A stretch of 64,000 nt of DNA from Campylobacter concisus. GTDB taxonomy: Bacteria > Campylobacterota > Campylobacteria > Campylobacterales > Campylobacteraceae. Shown one piece after another: positions 9,897 to 18,999 of this stretch. The notes under the pieces are model-generated. The model had not been told where the DNA came from and searched no databases. It saw nothing but the letters and a program-made list of their open reading frames with translations. The stretch's first letter is position 1. The number at the start of each line of letters is the position of its first letter. The translations under genes were made by a program, and so were the position numbers. The stretch lies in assembly GCF_001891085.1 (NCBI RefSeq), contig NZ_JXUP01000010.1:33628-97627 (forward strand). The letters are read 5' to 3'.

Positions 9897-12800
9897 ATCT
9901 GTCCTTTATCTATTTTTCTAGCTGCTACCTCAAAATATGGCAAATTAGACCAATTTTCTCGGTTACCAACTATATAAACAACCTCTTTTGCTCTTGTTAG
10001 TGCTACATTTAGTAAATTTGGCGTACTAGCAGCCCATGCTCTAGCACCTTTTGTAGCACCGCCAAGGACAAAGATAACAACATCAGCTTCTTTGCCTTGC
10101 ATGGTGTGAATGGTACCAGCCCCTTTTAAATTTTTACAAACATCTTTAAAAGGTGTTATTATTTTAACACTATCTTTTAGCTTGGCTAGCTTACCATCTA
10201 AAAGCTCTTCAACGATCATACCTTCGGCTTTATTATAGTTACCTATCCATTCATCACTACTAACATCAATCCATTCTGTTTTGATGTTGGGGTCACTAAG
10301 TTTACTTTCACTATTTCTACCAAGTATCATCATATCATCATATGTCGTTTCGTTTGAAATTTTAAACATAGGGTTGGCACACCTTCTATGAACGATAAGT
10401 GGCGAACCAACCCAAATGGACTTACCCTCTCCTTTTATATATGTACCAATATTTTGTACTTTATCGGCTCGAAGTTGAACTGATGATTTTAGTAGATTAA
10501 ACTCATCCTTTGCATCACAGTAGCGCAAAATAGCATTATTTAAAGCTGGTGGTAATGTTACAACAGGCTCAAGTTGAAGTGGATCACCAACTACAACAGC
10601 CATGTTTGAACGAAGCAGTGCACCTAATGCGTTAGTTAAATTTGCCTGCCCTGCTTCATCTATTAAGAGCAAGCCTATATCACCATTTAGTAGCTCTTTA
10701 AAGGTATTATTAAAAGATGCGAAAGTAGAACTAACAACTGGCGTTAGTAAAAATAATCCTTTTATTATTTCACGTCTATCTTTAGCCTCAAGCCCGTTTT
10801 TCTCAGCCATCTTTTCATCATTAAATATAACGCTAAGAGCTCGTAAATTTGTTCTAACAGCTTCTTTGCAAGCAAAGATAGTGGCTTTATGCAGATTAAG
10901 CGCTTCTTTAAAAAGCTTGATTCTTGCGTTAAAAAGCTTCGTCTTGTGGGATTTTCCATCAAGGCCAAGCTCCATCATAAATGGCATACTCTTTTGCATT
11001 TCTTCATTACTCTGATTAAAGCTACCGTTTAAAAAGCTATCAAGTTCTTCACTTCTACCAATTAATTTTTGACGTCTAATAAAGTCATCATTAAGCTTGT
11101 TTAGATGGTCTATCTTGGTGTTAAGTTCTAAAATTTTCTCTTCAAGCTGAGTTATTTGAGCTTTTAGTTCGTTTAATTTTGCTTCATTCTTCTCTTTATT
11201 TTCACTATTTTGCTTATTTGCTTTCAAATTTTGCTCAGCTATTTGGAGATTTATCTCACTAACTTTTTGCGCTTCATTATTATATTTTTCAAAAGCTTGC
11301 GTCTTTAAAATTTGCTGGAAAATAAAAAATGATGGCTTTATAGGCGCACTCAGATACTCTTGCAAAATTTCATTTCGTCCGATAAGCTTTGTTAGCTCGT
11401 TAGCTTCCGTAGCCTTTTGCTCTAGCTCATTTTTGCTCAAATCTAGTTCATCTATTAGTGGTTTTAAAAGCTCGTCTATTTGCCTTGCTGAATTATAGTT
11501 ATCAAGTCTTTTATCGATATTTATAAGCTCACTATTTATACTTTTTAGCTCCTCTTCTTTGATCCTGATCTCACTAAAAAGTAGATTTACTTCATGTAGG
11601 GCTTGATTAAATTTCTCCTTTGCCATATCAAAATCATCAACTCCTTCGTCGGTAGCCAAATACTTGCCAAGCCCCATTAAAAAGCCATCTTGTTCTATAA
11701 ATTCTTTAAATTCTTTTGAAATGTCTTCAAACTGACTATGCGTTTTTTCGATCTTTACGCCATTAATCGCGTTAAAAACAAAATTTGACTTATTTTGCTT
11801 TGAGCCAAGAGGTATGCAAAAAAGCCCCCATGCAGGTTTTGAGATAAAAGATTTTTCTCCAAAATTTGTCTTTTCATCGGCCGAGAGAAGCCTTGTAGCT
11901 ATAAATTTAAAATAATCAATCTCGCCTGCGTAACTACCGATACTTTTTAGTTGGCTAAGCTCTTTACTTAAAATTTCAACCGCACCGTTATTGCAAGAGC
12001 TAACAACCATCTCGTAGCCCTGAAGTTCTTTATTTAGAGTAAAATAAAGCACCTTATCGCTACTATCTCGAACTGGTGCAAAGATATCATGTCTACTCAT
12101 TTGTGCGAGCTTCATCGCTCTAAGCGTAACAACTTCAGCCATTACATCTTTTAAAAGCGTTGTTTTACCAGTGCCTGGAGCGCCATTTACGCTATAAATT
12201 CCACCACTTTTTTCTTTAATTTTTTTAATGATGTTATTAACAGCAATTTGCTGCGAGAAATTTAAAGCAAAATCGCTAGCAAAGGCCGATCTTGGATACT
12301 CTTCTGCTTTAAAAAAATCTCTAACAAACCTTTTATTTTGCTCATCTCTTACATCAAGTCTTTCAAATTTATTCTCACTACCCTCGTCTATAAATTGATC
12401 CGTTAGCTCATGCGTCCTGCCTGACTCGTAAAATTTTATAAGCAAATTTATATCATCTATGAAAAAGCTATTTAAAAGGCTATCATTTTCTTTAAAATTT
12501 GGATTTATGATCTTTACTTCAAGCCTTAAGAAATCATTACAAAATGGTGTTTTAAGTGCACTTTTTAGCTCATCGTTTATAAGCTTTATATATTTACCAA
12601 ATTCCATTTTTTCTTTATAAATAGATAGCTTGTCTTTTATGCGCTCACACTCTTTGCTAAAATCACTTTGGCTTATCTCCTTTAGATGATTTAGACGAGC
12701 CATTGCCCAAGGAGCTGTTGAGATAAAAAGATCATCAGATGAGTTTGGTGTAAAAAATGGAGTTAAATCATCATCCAAATTTACATCTTTTAAAGCAAAA

Positions 12801-13177
12801 CTTTGCTCATTTTTGCAAAATACCAAATCACCGGCAAGCTTAAATTTATAGCAAAATGCCTTATCAAAGCTCGTTTGCTCAGAGCGTAGCTCATCTAAAA
12901 TTTGCTTTTTTTCAAATTTAATATTTGCTAGCTTTGAGATATAAATAGCAAGCAAGTCAGTCTCAAAAATGCCGCCATAAATCGAAATTTCTATACCATT
13001 TTTTAAAAGCGAGCTATCAAATACTCTTAAAATTTGCATAAATTCCTCATCGAAATTTGCGATGTCAAGGTCTATTGATTTTTTAAATTTGGTATTTGTC
13101 TTTTTTGGCTCGTCTAAGGTTTTTGGCTCTAAATATTGTGATAATAAAAAGTATTTTAAGGTATTTGCCTTGCTCAA
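9893..13177 (-). CDS. Large SF1 (DNA2/NAM7-type) helicase with a coiled-coil insert
   Basis: A 1094-residue protein. Walker [10 protein letters not shown] lies at about residue 332, and motif II/III (LLIDEAGQ, then GDPLQLEP) at about 835-870. HRRCANPMF (motif IV), [13 protein letters not shown] (motif V) and [15 protein letters not shown] (motif VI, about 1058) follow in order, so the ATPase core looks intact. Between the two halves (about 500-720) is a long Glu/Lys/Leu/Asn-rich region typical of a coiled coil, as in UPF1-like helicases with stalk inserts. The ~300-residue N-terminus is not recognised. It could act in nucleic-acid repair, RNA metabolism or defence. It is coupled to hisF. No C. 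jejuni counterpart is known to me at this locus. Confidence 0.82.
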   Translation of the reverse strand: MSKANTLKYFLLSQYLEPKTLDEPKKTNTKFKKSIDLDIANFDEEFMQILRVFDSSLLKNGIEISIYGGIFETDLLAIYISKLANIKFEKKQILDELRSEQTSFDKAFCYKFKLAGDLVFCKNEQSFALKDVNLDDDLTPFFTPNSSDDLFISTAPWAMARLNHLKEISQSDFSKECERIKDKLSIYKEKMEFGKYIKLINDELKSALKTPFCNDFLRLEVKIINPNFKENDSLLNSFFIDDINLLIKFYESGRTHELTDQFIDEGSENKFERLDVRDEQNKRFVRDFFKAEEYPRSAFASDFALNFSQQIAVNNIIKKIKEKSGGIYSVNGAPGTGKTTLLKDVMAEVVTLRAMKLAQMSRHDIFAPVRDSSDKVLYFTLNKELQGYEMVVSSCNNGAVEILSKELSQLKSIGSYAGEIDYFKFIATRLLSADEKTNFGEKSFISKPAWGLFCIPLGSKQNKSNFVFNAINGVKIEKTHSQFEDISKEFKEFIEQDGFLMGLGKYLATDEGVDDFDMAKEKFNQALHEVNLLFSEIRIKEEELKSINSELINIDKRLDNYNSARQIDELLKPLIDELDLSKNELEQKATEANELTKLIGRNEILQEYLSAPIKPSFFIFQQILKTQAFEKYNNEAQKVSEINLQIAEQNLKANKQNSENKEKNEAKLNELKAQITQLEEKILELNTKIDHLNKLNDDFIRRQKLIGRSEELDSFLNGSFNQSNEEMQKSMPFMMELGLDGKSHKTKLFNARIKLFKEALNLHKATIFACKEAVRTNLRALSVIFNDEKMAEKNGLEAKDRREIIKGLFLLTPVVSSTFASFNNTFKELLNGDIGLLLIDEAGQANLTNALGALLRSNMAVVVGDPLQLEPVVTLPPALNNAILRYCDAKDEFNLLKSSVQLRADKVQNIGTYIKGEGKSIWVGSPLIVHRRCANPMFKISNETTYDDMMILGRNSESKLSDPNIKTEWIDVSSDEWIGNYNKAEGMIVEELLDGKLAKLKDSVKIITPFKDVCKNLKGAGTIHTMQGKEADVVIFVLGGATKGARAWAASTPNLLNVALTRAKEVVYIVGNRENWSNLPYFEVAARKIDKGQI

Positions 13178-13253
13178 ATTTATGCCCTATTTCGTTATTA
13201 TTTAGTGATTATAGTCCATTTTATATATGATTAAACTAAACTTGTAATCATTG

Positions 13254-13259
13254 TATAAG
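13254..13259 (+). promoter_or_regulatory. Probable extended -10 box upstream of rsmA
   Basis: TGTATAAG, an extended -10 type, would start transcription near 13266. This makes a TTG at 13266 an unlikely start codon and supports ATG 13284 for rsmA. The divergent helicase gene begins at 13177. Confidence 0.45.
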
Positions 13260-13283
13260 TAATTTTTGGCTAATATCGCGGCT

Positions 13284-14126
13284 ATGATAAAGGCAAAAAA
13301 GCACTTTGGACAGAATTTTTTACAAGACAAAGCGACACTAGACAAGATCATCCAAGCGATACCCAAGGACGTAGCAAACGTCGTTGAAATTGGGCCTGGC
13401 TTAGGTGATTTGACATTTAGACTTTTGCAAATTTATAAGACAACCTGTTTTGAGATAGATTGTGAGCTGTTTCAAATTTTAAAGGTCAAATTTGCAAATG
13501 AGATCCAAAATGGACAATTAAAACTTTTTTGTAAAGATGCATTAGAGCAGTGGCAGCAAGAGGGTGGACTAAGTAGCGAGAACTACTTTTTGGTCGCAAA
13601 TTTACCCTATTACGTTGCTACGAAGATGATACTAAATGCGATAGATGACGAAAAATGCCTTGGGCTTATCGTGATGATACAAAAAGAGGTTGCTATTAAA
13701 TTTAGTGCAAAGAGCAAGGATAAAGAATTTAGCGCCTTATCAATCCTAGCTTCACTCCAAGGCAGGTGTGAGCTTTTGTTTGATGTGGATGCAAAGCTTT
13801 TTAATCCACCCCCAAAGGTCACATCTTCAGTCATCAAACTACAAAAAACAAAAAAGATTTTTGGCAAAGACGGGATTTTCAAAGATGCAAAACAATACGA
13901 GGCTTTTAAAGTATTTTTAAGAGCTGCGTTTGCTTCGCCAAGAAAGACGCTTTTGAAAAATTTATCTACAAATTTTGACAAAAATGCGTTAGAAGAAATT
14001 TTTGAAAGCCTAGCTTTAAACCAAAATTTGCGTCCACACGAGCTAGATGTCGATTCTTATCTAAAAGTATTTGAAAGATTAAAGGAAGATAATGAACGAC
14101 AAAAACGAAGAGAAAGTTGTAACTAA
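13284..14126 (+). CDS. rsmA: 16S rRNA dimethyladenosine transferase RsmA/KsgA
   Basis: About 280 residues. It dimethylates A1518/A1519 of 16S rRNA late in small-subunit assembly. MIKAKKHFGQNFLQD is the typical N-terminus and defines the start at 13284; an in-frame TTG 18 bases earlier falls at the predicted transcription start. The SAM loop VEIGPGLGDLT and the catalytic NLPYYVAT motif (NLPY) are present, and the C-terminal helical domain follows. The 3' end overlaps rnj by 35 bases. The order rsmA-rnj-pseudouridine synthase matches C. jejuni Cj1711c-Cj1710c-Cj1709c, with kdsD inserted. Confidence 0.94.
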   Translation: MIKAKKHFGQNFLQDKATLDKIIQAIPKDVANVVEIGPGLGDLTFRLLQIYKTTCFEIDCELFQILKVKFANEIQNGQLKLFCKDALEQWQQEGGLSSENYFLVANLPYYVATKMILNAIDDEKCLGLIVMIQKEVAIKFSAKSKDKEFSALSILASLQGRCELLFDVDAKLFNPPPKVTSSVIKLQKTKKIFGKDGIFKDAKQYEAFKVFLRAAFASPRKTLLKNLSTNFDKNALEEIFESLALNQNLRPHELDVDSYLKVFERLKEDNERQKRRESCN

Positions 14127-16221
14127 TCAAAGCAAAAACAACAAAAGACGAAGATTTAGACCAAAAAACAAACCAAAACAAGAAAGCGAAATTACCGAGC
14201 AAGCTTCACTAGCAAGCAAAAGCGTGATAGATAACTTCTTTGCAGCAGAGCAAGCTGAAACTGAAACGCACGCCGAGCCAAAGAGCCAAAATTCTCGCCC
14301 AAAAAAACCAAGAAACAATAAAAATCAAAACAAAAATGGCGAAAATAATAAGCCAAAAGAGCAAAAACAAGAATCACAAGAAACAAAAACCAAAACACAA
14401 GAACAAAAAGATAAACCAAAAAAGGCTAAAAAGCCAAAGAAAAATTTACCTGCAAAACTAAATGGTAATGAGCAGTGGCAGCAAGATATTGCAAGTGCAA
14501 TGGTGGCAAACAAGGCCGTTCACGAGCTTCGTCTGGAGCCGATGAAGTATCTAAACTCAAGCGAACATAAAATTCGCATAACTCCACTTGGCGGTCTTGG
14601 CGAGATCGGCGGAAACATGACTATCTTTGAAACCGAAACCAGTGCTATCATTGTTGATATCGGTATGAGCTTTCCAAGCGAGAGTATGCACGGCGTGGAT
14701 ATCCTCATCCCAGACTTTGACTATGTTAGAAAAATAAAAGATAAAATAAAAGGCGTCATCATCACTCACGCGCACGAAGATCACATCGGCGCAGTGCCAT
14801 ATTTTTACAAAGAGTTTAAATTTCTGATTTACGCCACGCCGTTACCGCTAGGTATGATAAATAATAAATTTGAAGAGCACGGCTTAAAGCAGGAGCGCTC
14901 GCTTTTCCGCTCTGTCGAAAAGCGCAAGCCGTACTTGATAGGCGACTTTGAGGTTGAGTGGATACACATAACTCACTCTATCATCGATGCTTCAGCACTT
15001 GCTATCACGACAAAGGCGGGCACCATCATCCATACGGGTGACTTTAAGATCGACCATACGCCGATCGACGGCTATCCGACAGATCTTGGCAGACTTGCAT
15101 ACTACGGCGAAAGAGGCGTATTATGTCTAATGAGTGATAGCACAAATAGCTACCGCGAAGGATTTACCAAAAGCGAAAGTAGCGTGGGCAAAACCTTTGA
15201 TGCGATATTCTCAAAGGCCAAAGGACGCGTGATAATGAGCACATTTAGCTCAAACATCCACCGCGTTTATCAGGCAATCGAGTGGGGGCTAAAATATAAC
15301 CGCAAAGTCTGTGTCATCGGTAGATCAATGGAGAGAAATTTATATACTGCAATGGAGCTTGGCTACATCAAACTTGATAAGAAAATTTTTATCGATGCAA
15401 ACGAGGTTGGCAAATTTAAAGATAACGAGGTGCTGATCGTTACCACAGGCTCTCAAGGTGAGACTATGAGCGCGCTCTACCGAATGGCTACCGACGAACA
15501 CAAATACATCAAAATAAAACCAACCGATCAGATCATCATCAGCTCAAAGGCGATCCCTGGCAATGAAAGCAGTATCTCAACTGTATTAAATTTCCTAATA
15601 AAATCAGGCGCAAGCGTCGCTTATCAAGACTTTAGCGAGATCCACGTCAGCGGTCACGCAGCACAAGAAGAGCAAAAGCTGATGCTTCGCCTCATAAAAC
15701 CAAAATTTTTCTTACCGGTGCATGGCGAGTACAATCATATCGCAAAGCACAAAGAGACAGCTATAAGCTGCGGCGTAGACGAGAGAAACATCTATCTAAT
15801 GAGTGATGGCGATCAAATGGAGATCTGTCAAAAATACTTAAAACGTGTAAAAACGGTAAAAACTGGTAAAGTCTTCATAGACAATCAAATAAATAAACAA
15901 ATTTCAGACGATGTCGTCATCGATAGACAAAACCTTGCTGAAGCAGGTGTAGTCATGATAATCGCTCAAATTTCGCGTCATGGCGCAAAGCTTATAAACA
16001 AGCCTCGCGTTATTAGCTACGGCCTTGTGGGTAACAAACAAGATGCGGAGTTTAGCAAAGAGATGCAAGAAATTTTGACGCAGTTTTTAAGCAATGTCAA
16101 AGAGGAGCTTTTAAAAGATGGTAGATTGCTTGAGTCACAAGTGCGCCAAGTGATTAGAAAGCACATCTTTAGAAAGGTCAAAAAGTACCCAACTATCGTG
16201 CCGATCATCTATCTAATGTAG
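14092..16221 (+). CDS. rnj: Ribonuclease J
   Basis: A 709-residue metallo-beta-lactamase/beta-CASP nuclease that degrades and processes mRNA and rRNA. In epsilonproteobacteria it is the main RNA-degradation nuclease, together with RhpA helicase in Helicobacter. The metal-binding motif ITHAHEDHIGAVPY is near residue 225, with HTGDFKID and SGHAAQEEQ (beta-CASP) downstream. The first ~125 residues are a Lys/Asn/Gln-rich, probably disordered extension, as in H. pylori RNase J. ATG 14092 has AAAGGAAG upstream and lies inside the 3' end of rsmA. Confidence 0.95.
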   Translation: MNDKNEEKVVTNQSKNNKRRRFRPKNKPKQESEITEQASLASKSVIDNFFAAEQAETETHAEPKSQNSRPKKPRNNKNQNKNGENNKPKEQKQESQETKTKTQEQKDKPKKAKKPKKNLPAKLNGNEQWQQDIASAMVANKAVHELRLEPMKYLNSSEHKIRITPLGGLGEIGGNMTIFETETSAIIVDIGMSFPSESMHGVDILIPDFDYVRKIKDKIKGVIITHAHEDHIGAVPYFYKEFKFLIYATPLPLGMINNKFEEHGLKQERSLFRSVEKRKPYLIGDFEVEWIHITHSIIDASALAITTKAGTIIHTGDFKIDHTPIDGYPTDLGRLAYYGERGVLCLMSDSTNSYREGFTKSESSVGKTFDAIFSKAKGRVIMSTFSSNIHRVYQAIEWGLKYNRKVCVIGRSMERNLYTAMELGYIKLDKKIFIDANEVGKFKDNEVLIVTTGSQGETMSALYRMATDEHKYIKIKPTDQIIISSKAIPGNESSISTVLNFLIKSGASVAYQDFSEIHVSGHAAQEEQKLMLRLIKPKFFLPVHGEYNHIAKHKETAISCGVDERNIYLMSDGDQMEICQKYLKRVKTVKTGKVFIDNQINKQISDDVVIDRQNLAEAGVVMIIAQISRHGAKLINKPRVISYGLVGNKQDAEFSKEMQEILTQFLSNVKEELLKDGRLLESQVRQVIRKHIFRKVKKYPTIVPIIYLM

Positions 16222-16230
16222 GGGAAATTT

Positions 16231-17184
16231 ATGCAAACAATCAACCAAATCGCAGCCGAAGTTTTAAAGATAGAAGCAAACGAGCTTTTAAGACATGCTA
16301 AAAGCGTAGAGATAGAAGATGCTGTAAATTTGATATTTAATACAAAAGGCAAGGTCATAGTAACAGGCGTAGGCAAGAGCGGTCATGTAGGCGCAAAGAT
16401 CGCTGCCACGCTTGCTAGTACTGGTACGCCAAGCTTTTTTTTGCATCCAACAGAGGCTATGCATGGTGACCTTGGTATGATAGAAAAGGATGATGTTTTG
16501 TTAGCCATTAGCTTTAGTGGCGAAAGCGATGAGCTTATCAAAATTTTACCTCATGTAAAGCGCTTTGGTGTAAAGATCGTCGCAATGGCAAGGAGTAAAA
16601 CAAGTTCACTTGGTAAATTTAGCGATGCATTTATCGGTATAGACGTAGAAAAAGAGGCCTGCCCACTAAACGCTGCTCCAACGGCATCAACTACGCTAAC
16701 GTTAGCTCTTGGTGATGCCTTAGCTGTTTGTTTGATGCAAAAGCGAGGCTTTAAAAAAGAGGACTTTGCAAATTTTCATCCAGGTGGCAGCCTTGGAAAG
16801 AGGCTATTTTTAAAGGTAAAAGATGTGATGAGAAGCGAAAATTTACCGATAGTTCGCTGGAATGCGAGCTTAGAAAAAGCAATCGATACTATGACGCACG
16901 GTAAACTTGGCACGGTCCTAATCGTCGATAAAGATGGTGTCTTAGATGCTATTTTAAGCGATGGCGATCTTAGGCGTGCACTTATGCGAGAGGACTTTGA
17001 CCTAGACGAGCCAGCAATGAAATTTGCAACATTGCATCCAAAAGAGATAAACGACAAGGAAATGTTAGCTGTGGATGCATTAGCCTTGATAGAAAAATAT
17101 AAAATTCAGCTTCTTGTCGTTGTTGAAGATGGCGTACCTGTTGGAGTTTTACACATCCACGACCTTGCAAGTTTAGGACTATAA
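16231..17184 (+). CDS. kdsD: Arabinose-5-phosphate isomerase (KdsD/KpsF type)
   Basis: A 317-residue protein with an N-terminal SIS sugar-isomerase domain and two C-terminal CBS domains. It converts ribulose-5-P to arabinose-5-P, the first step to Kdo for lipopolysaccharide. The SIS motif TGVGKSGHVGAKIAATLASTG-like segment lies at about residues 47-67, followed by HPTEAMHGDLGM. The CBS pair (KDVMRSENLPIV and the second from ~265) is complete. GGGGAA precedes the ATG. It lies 9 bases after rnj and 2 before the next gene, so one operon is likely. Confidence 0.92.
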   Translation: MQTINQIAAEVLKIEANELLRHAKSVEIEDAVNLIFNTKGKVIVTGVGKSGHVGAKIAATLASTGTPSFFLHPTEAMHGDLGMIEKDDVLLAISFSGESDELIKILPHVKRFGVKIVAMARSKTSSLGKFSDAFIGIDVEKEACPLNAAPTASTTLTLALGDALAVCLMQKRGFKKEDFANFHPGGSLGKRLFLKVKDVMRSENLPIVRWNASLEKAIDTMTHGKLGTVLIVDKDGVLDAILSDGDLRRALMREDFDLDEPAMKFATLHPKEINDKEMLAVDALALIEKYKIQLLVVVEDGVPVGVLHIHDLASLGL

Positions 17185-17186
17185 AA

Positions 17187-17960
17187 ATGGAAAAAACAAG
17201 ACTAAATAAATTTATCTCACACAACACAAACTACTCACGCCGTGAGGCAGATGAGCTGATAAAAGCTGGTAAGGTTAGCGTAGCAGGGCGTGTGGTTAGC
17301 GACCTTGCTACAAGCGTGGATGAAGATGACAAAGTGCGTATAAATGGCCGTTTGATAAAGCTAAAAAAAGAATTTACCGTTATCGTTTATCACAAACAAA
17401 AGGGCGAGCTAGTTAGCAAAAAAGATGACCGCGGACGAAAGACGATCTACGACACGTTAGATAAGAAATTTGCAAAATTTGTTAGCGTAGGACGCTTAGA
17501 CTATGCAAGTGAAGGGCTACTTTTACTAACTGACGCTCCAGCAATCGCCACAGCTTTGATGAATAGCGACTTAGAGCGCGAATACTATCTAAAGGTAAAA
17601 GGCGAGGTGACAAAAGAGGTGATTGAGGCTATGACAAATGGCTTTTTTGCCAAGGATGCTACCAAAGGCGCTCACGCAAAAACCACTATAAAATCAATGG
17701 AATTTAAGCCATTTCTAGCCTACAAAGTCTTTGGCTCAAGTGGTGGCTACACAAAACTAAAGGTCATCATCAACGAGGGGCAAAACAGAGAACTACGCCG
17801 CTTCTTTGGCTACTTTGACCTTGAAGTTATGGATCTAAAAAGAGTTAGCTTTGGGCGCGTTAGTCTTGATATGCTAAAGCCTGGCAAATGGCGCTACTTT
17901 GAAAACAGCGAATACGAAGACCTAAGAGATTTTTTAAAGGTTAATAACGTTAGATACTAA
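17187..17960 (+). CDS. rRNA pseudouridine synthase, RsuA/RluB family
   Basis: A 257-residue enzyme. An N-terminal S4 domain (TRLNKFISHN to about residue 60) binds RNA, and the catalytic motif SVGRLDYASEGLLLLT near residue 105 carries the active Asp. NEGQNRELRRFF is the usual C-terminal RNA-contact motif. It likely modifies helix 89-90 of 23S rRNA or a 16S site; the sequence alone cannot separate RluB, RluE and RsuA. It is the homologue of C. jejuni Cj1709c and ends the rsmA-rnj-kdsD operon. Confidence 0.9.
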   Translation: MEKTRLNKFISHNTNYSRREADELIKAGKVSVAGRVVSDLATSVDEDDKVRINGRLIKLKKEFTVIVYHKQKGELVSKKDDRGRKTIYDTLDKKFAKFVSVGRLDYASEGLLLLTDAPAIATALMNSDLEREYYLKVKGEVTKEVIEAMTNGFFAKDATKGAHAKTTIKSMEFKPFLAYKVFGSSGGYTKLKVIINEGQNRELRRFFGYFDLEVMDLKRVSFGRVSLDMLKPGKWRYFENSEYEDLRDFLKVNNVRY

Positions 17961-17974
17961 ATTTGGCTTGTTCC

Positions 17975-17980
17975 TATAAT
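17975..17980 (+). promoter_or_regulatory. -10 box (TATAAT) in front of the Sel1 pseudogene
   Basis: A perfect TATAAT 44 bases before the ATG at 18024, with TTGTT a little upstream. It probably drove the now frameshifted Sel1-repeat gene. Confidence 0.4.
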
Positions 17981-18023
17981 AAAAGAAGACAAGCTAAACC
18001 AAAACAACAATAAATTTACAAAA

Positions 18024-18440
18024 ATGGAGAAAAAAGAAAAAGGCTGTTCTTTTATCCATTATTTTACTAGCTACCAGTCTTTGTAAGGATCTTTATTGAG
18101 CTTAGACTTGAAGCTCAATAAAGGTGACTTATGATAAAGCAACTAAACAATGGCAAAAACTTACGACGATAATGTTACCTATGCTTGTCATAATTTAGGA
18201 ATTATACAAGGATGGTCAAGGTGTAGGAGCAAGACTACAGTAAATCCCTAGAATTATATGAAAAAGCTTGCAATAATGGATACAATCGCGGTTGTTTTAA
18301 TTTAGGAGCTTTTTATCTAAAAGGCAAAGGCGCAAAACAAGAACTACCACATAGCAAAAGAATATTTTTATAAAGCTTGCGAATTAGGGCTTCAACCAGG
18401 GTGTGACGTTTATAAAAAGTTAAACGAAAAAGGCCTTTAA
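18024..18440 (+). pseudogene. Frameshifted Sel1-repeat (Hcp-like) secreted protein gene
   Basis: No single frame is open, but pieces in different frames form one Sel1-repeat protein. First comes a signal peptide (KKAVLLSIILLATSLC), next ACHNLGI, then YKDGQGVGA. YSKSLELYEKACNNGYNRGC follows, continuing FNLGAFYLKGKGA, and finally AKEYFYKACELGLQPGCDVY ending KKLNEKGL at TAA 18438-18440. At least four frame changes are needed, and an in-frame stop (CKDLY then TGA) follows the signal. The Cys spacing is that of Helicobacter cysteine-rich proteins. An intact relative lies at 23094-23921. The gene looks decayed, since several independent slips are unlikely to be sequencing error. Confidence 0.75.
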
Positions 18441-18489
18441 TACTAAAAATAATCCAACAGGGTTCTAGCAAATTTAGAGCTTCATAAAT

Positions 18490-18999
18490 TTATATCTTAT
18501 TTTCTGAAAGTAGGATGTTTATATATGGATTTAGTAGCGTCTCACCTCGTGCTGCGTAGAGCAAGACCTCTTTAAAGTAGTTGTCGTTTATGCCATATGT
18601 GTGAAACTCGTACGCCCCTATGCCGTATCCCATAGGCGTGATATCAACCCTTGAATACCACGCATTTTGCGCTAGGATGTAGCGATTTGTATCTCTTGAA
18701 TAGATATATAGTTTGATCTTCTCCTTATCTTTTTCAGCCATATACCAGATGAAAGAATTTGTGATGTCGTTAAAGAAGTAGATGTCGCCATTTGGCATGA
18801 TGGCTTGGGCTGTGTCGTTGTTATCAGCGATAAGCGTCCTACTCTCATAACATATAAATTTATTTGGCGTAAGTTGCTCGATCGGCTCTGATTTGCCATT
18901 ATTTAAAACTAAAATTTTATCGTCGCTTATGTCGGCATTATAGGCAAGTACAGCTAAAACTAGAGCTAACAAACACAAAGAAAAAATTTGTTTTATCAA
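18490..18999 (-). CDS. Putative secreted/anchored protein, last gene of the mcc cluster
   Basis: About 169 residues. The best start is TTG 18999-18997: it overlaps the stop of the preceding membrane-protein gene (TTGA) and has AGAGGA upstream. A longer frame back to 19059 would run deep into that gene. The N-terminus (IKQIFSLCLLALVLAVLAYNA) is a signal peptide or anchor, and the rest is predicted periplasmic. No domain is recognised; Tyr and Asn are frequent (YGIGAYEFHTYGINDNYF). Position suggests a role in maturation of, or electron flow to, the sulfite reductase, but this is inference. Confidence 0.6.
   Translation of the reverse strand: MIKQIFSLCLLALVLAVLAYNADISDDKILVLNNGKSEPIEQLTPNKFICYESRTLIADNNDTAQAIMPNGDIYFFNDITNSFIWYMAEKDKEKIKLYIYSRDTNRYILAQNAWYSRVDITPMGYGIGAYEFHTYGINDNYFKEVLLYAARGETLLNPYINILLSENKI

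Noticed and set aside
10602..11015. 137-codon frame opposite the helicase
   Set aside because: Ser/Leu-rich antisense frame with no Shine-Dalgarno site; the helicase motifs on the other strand explain the region.
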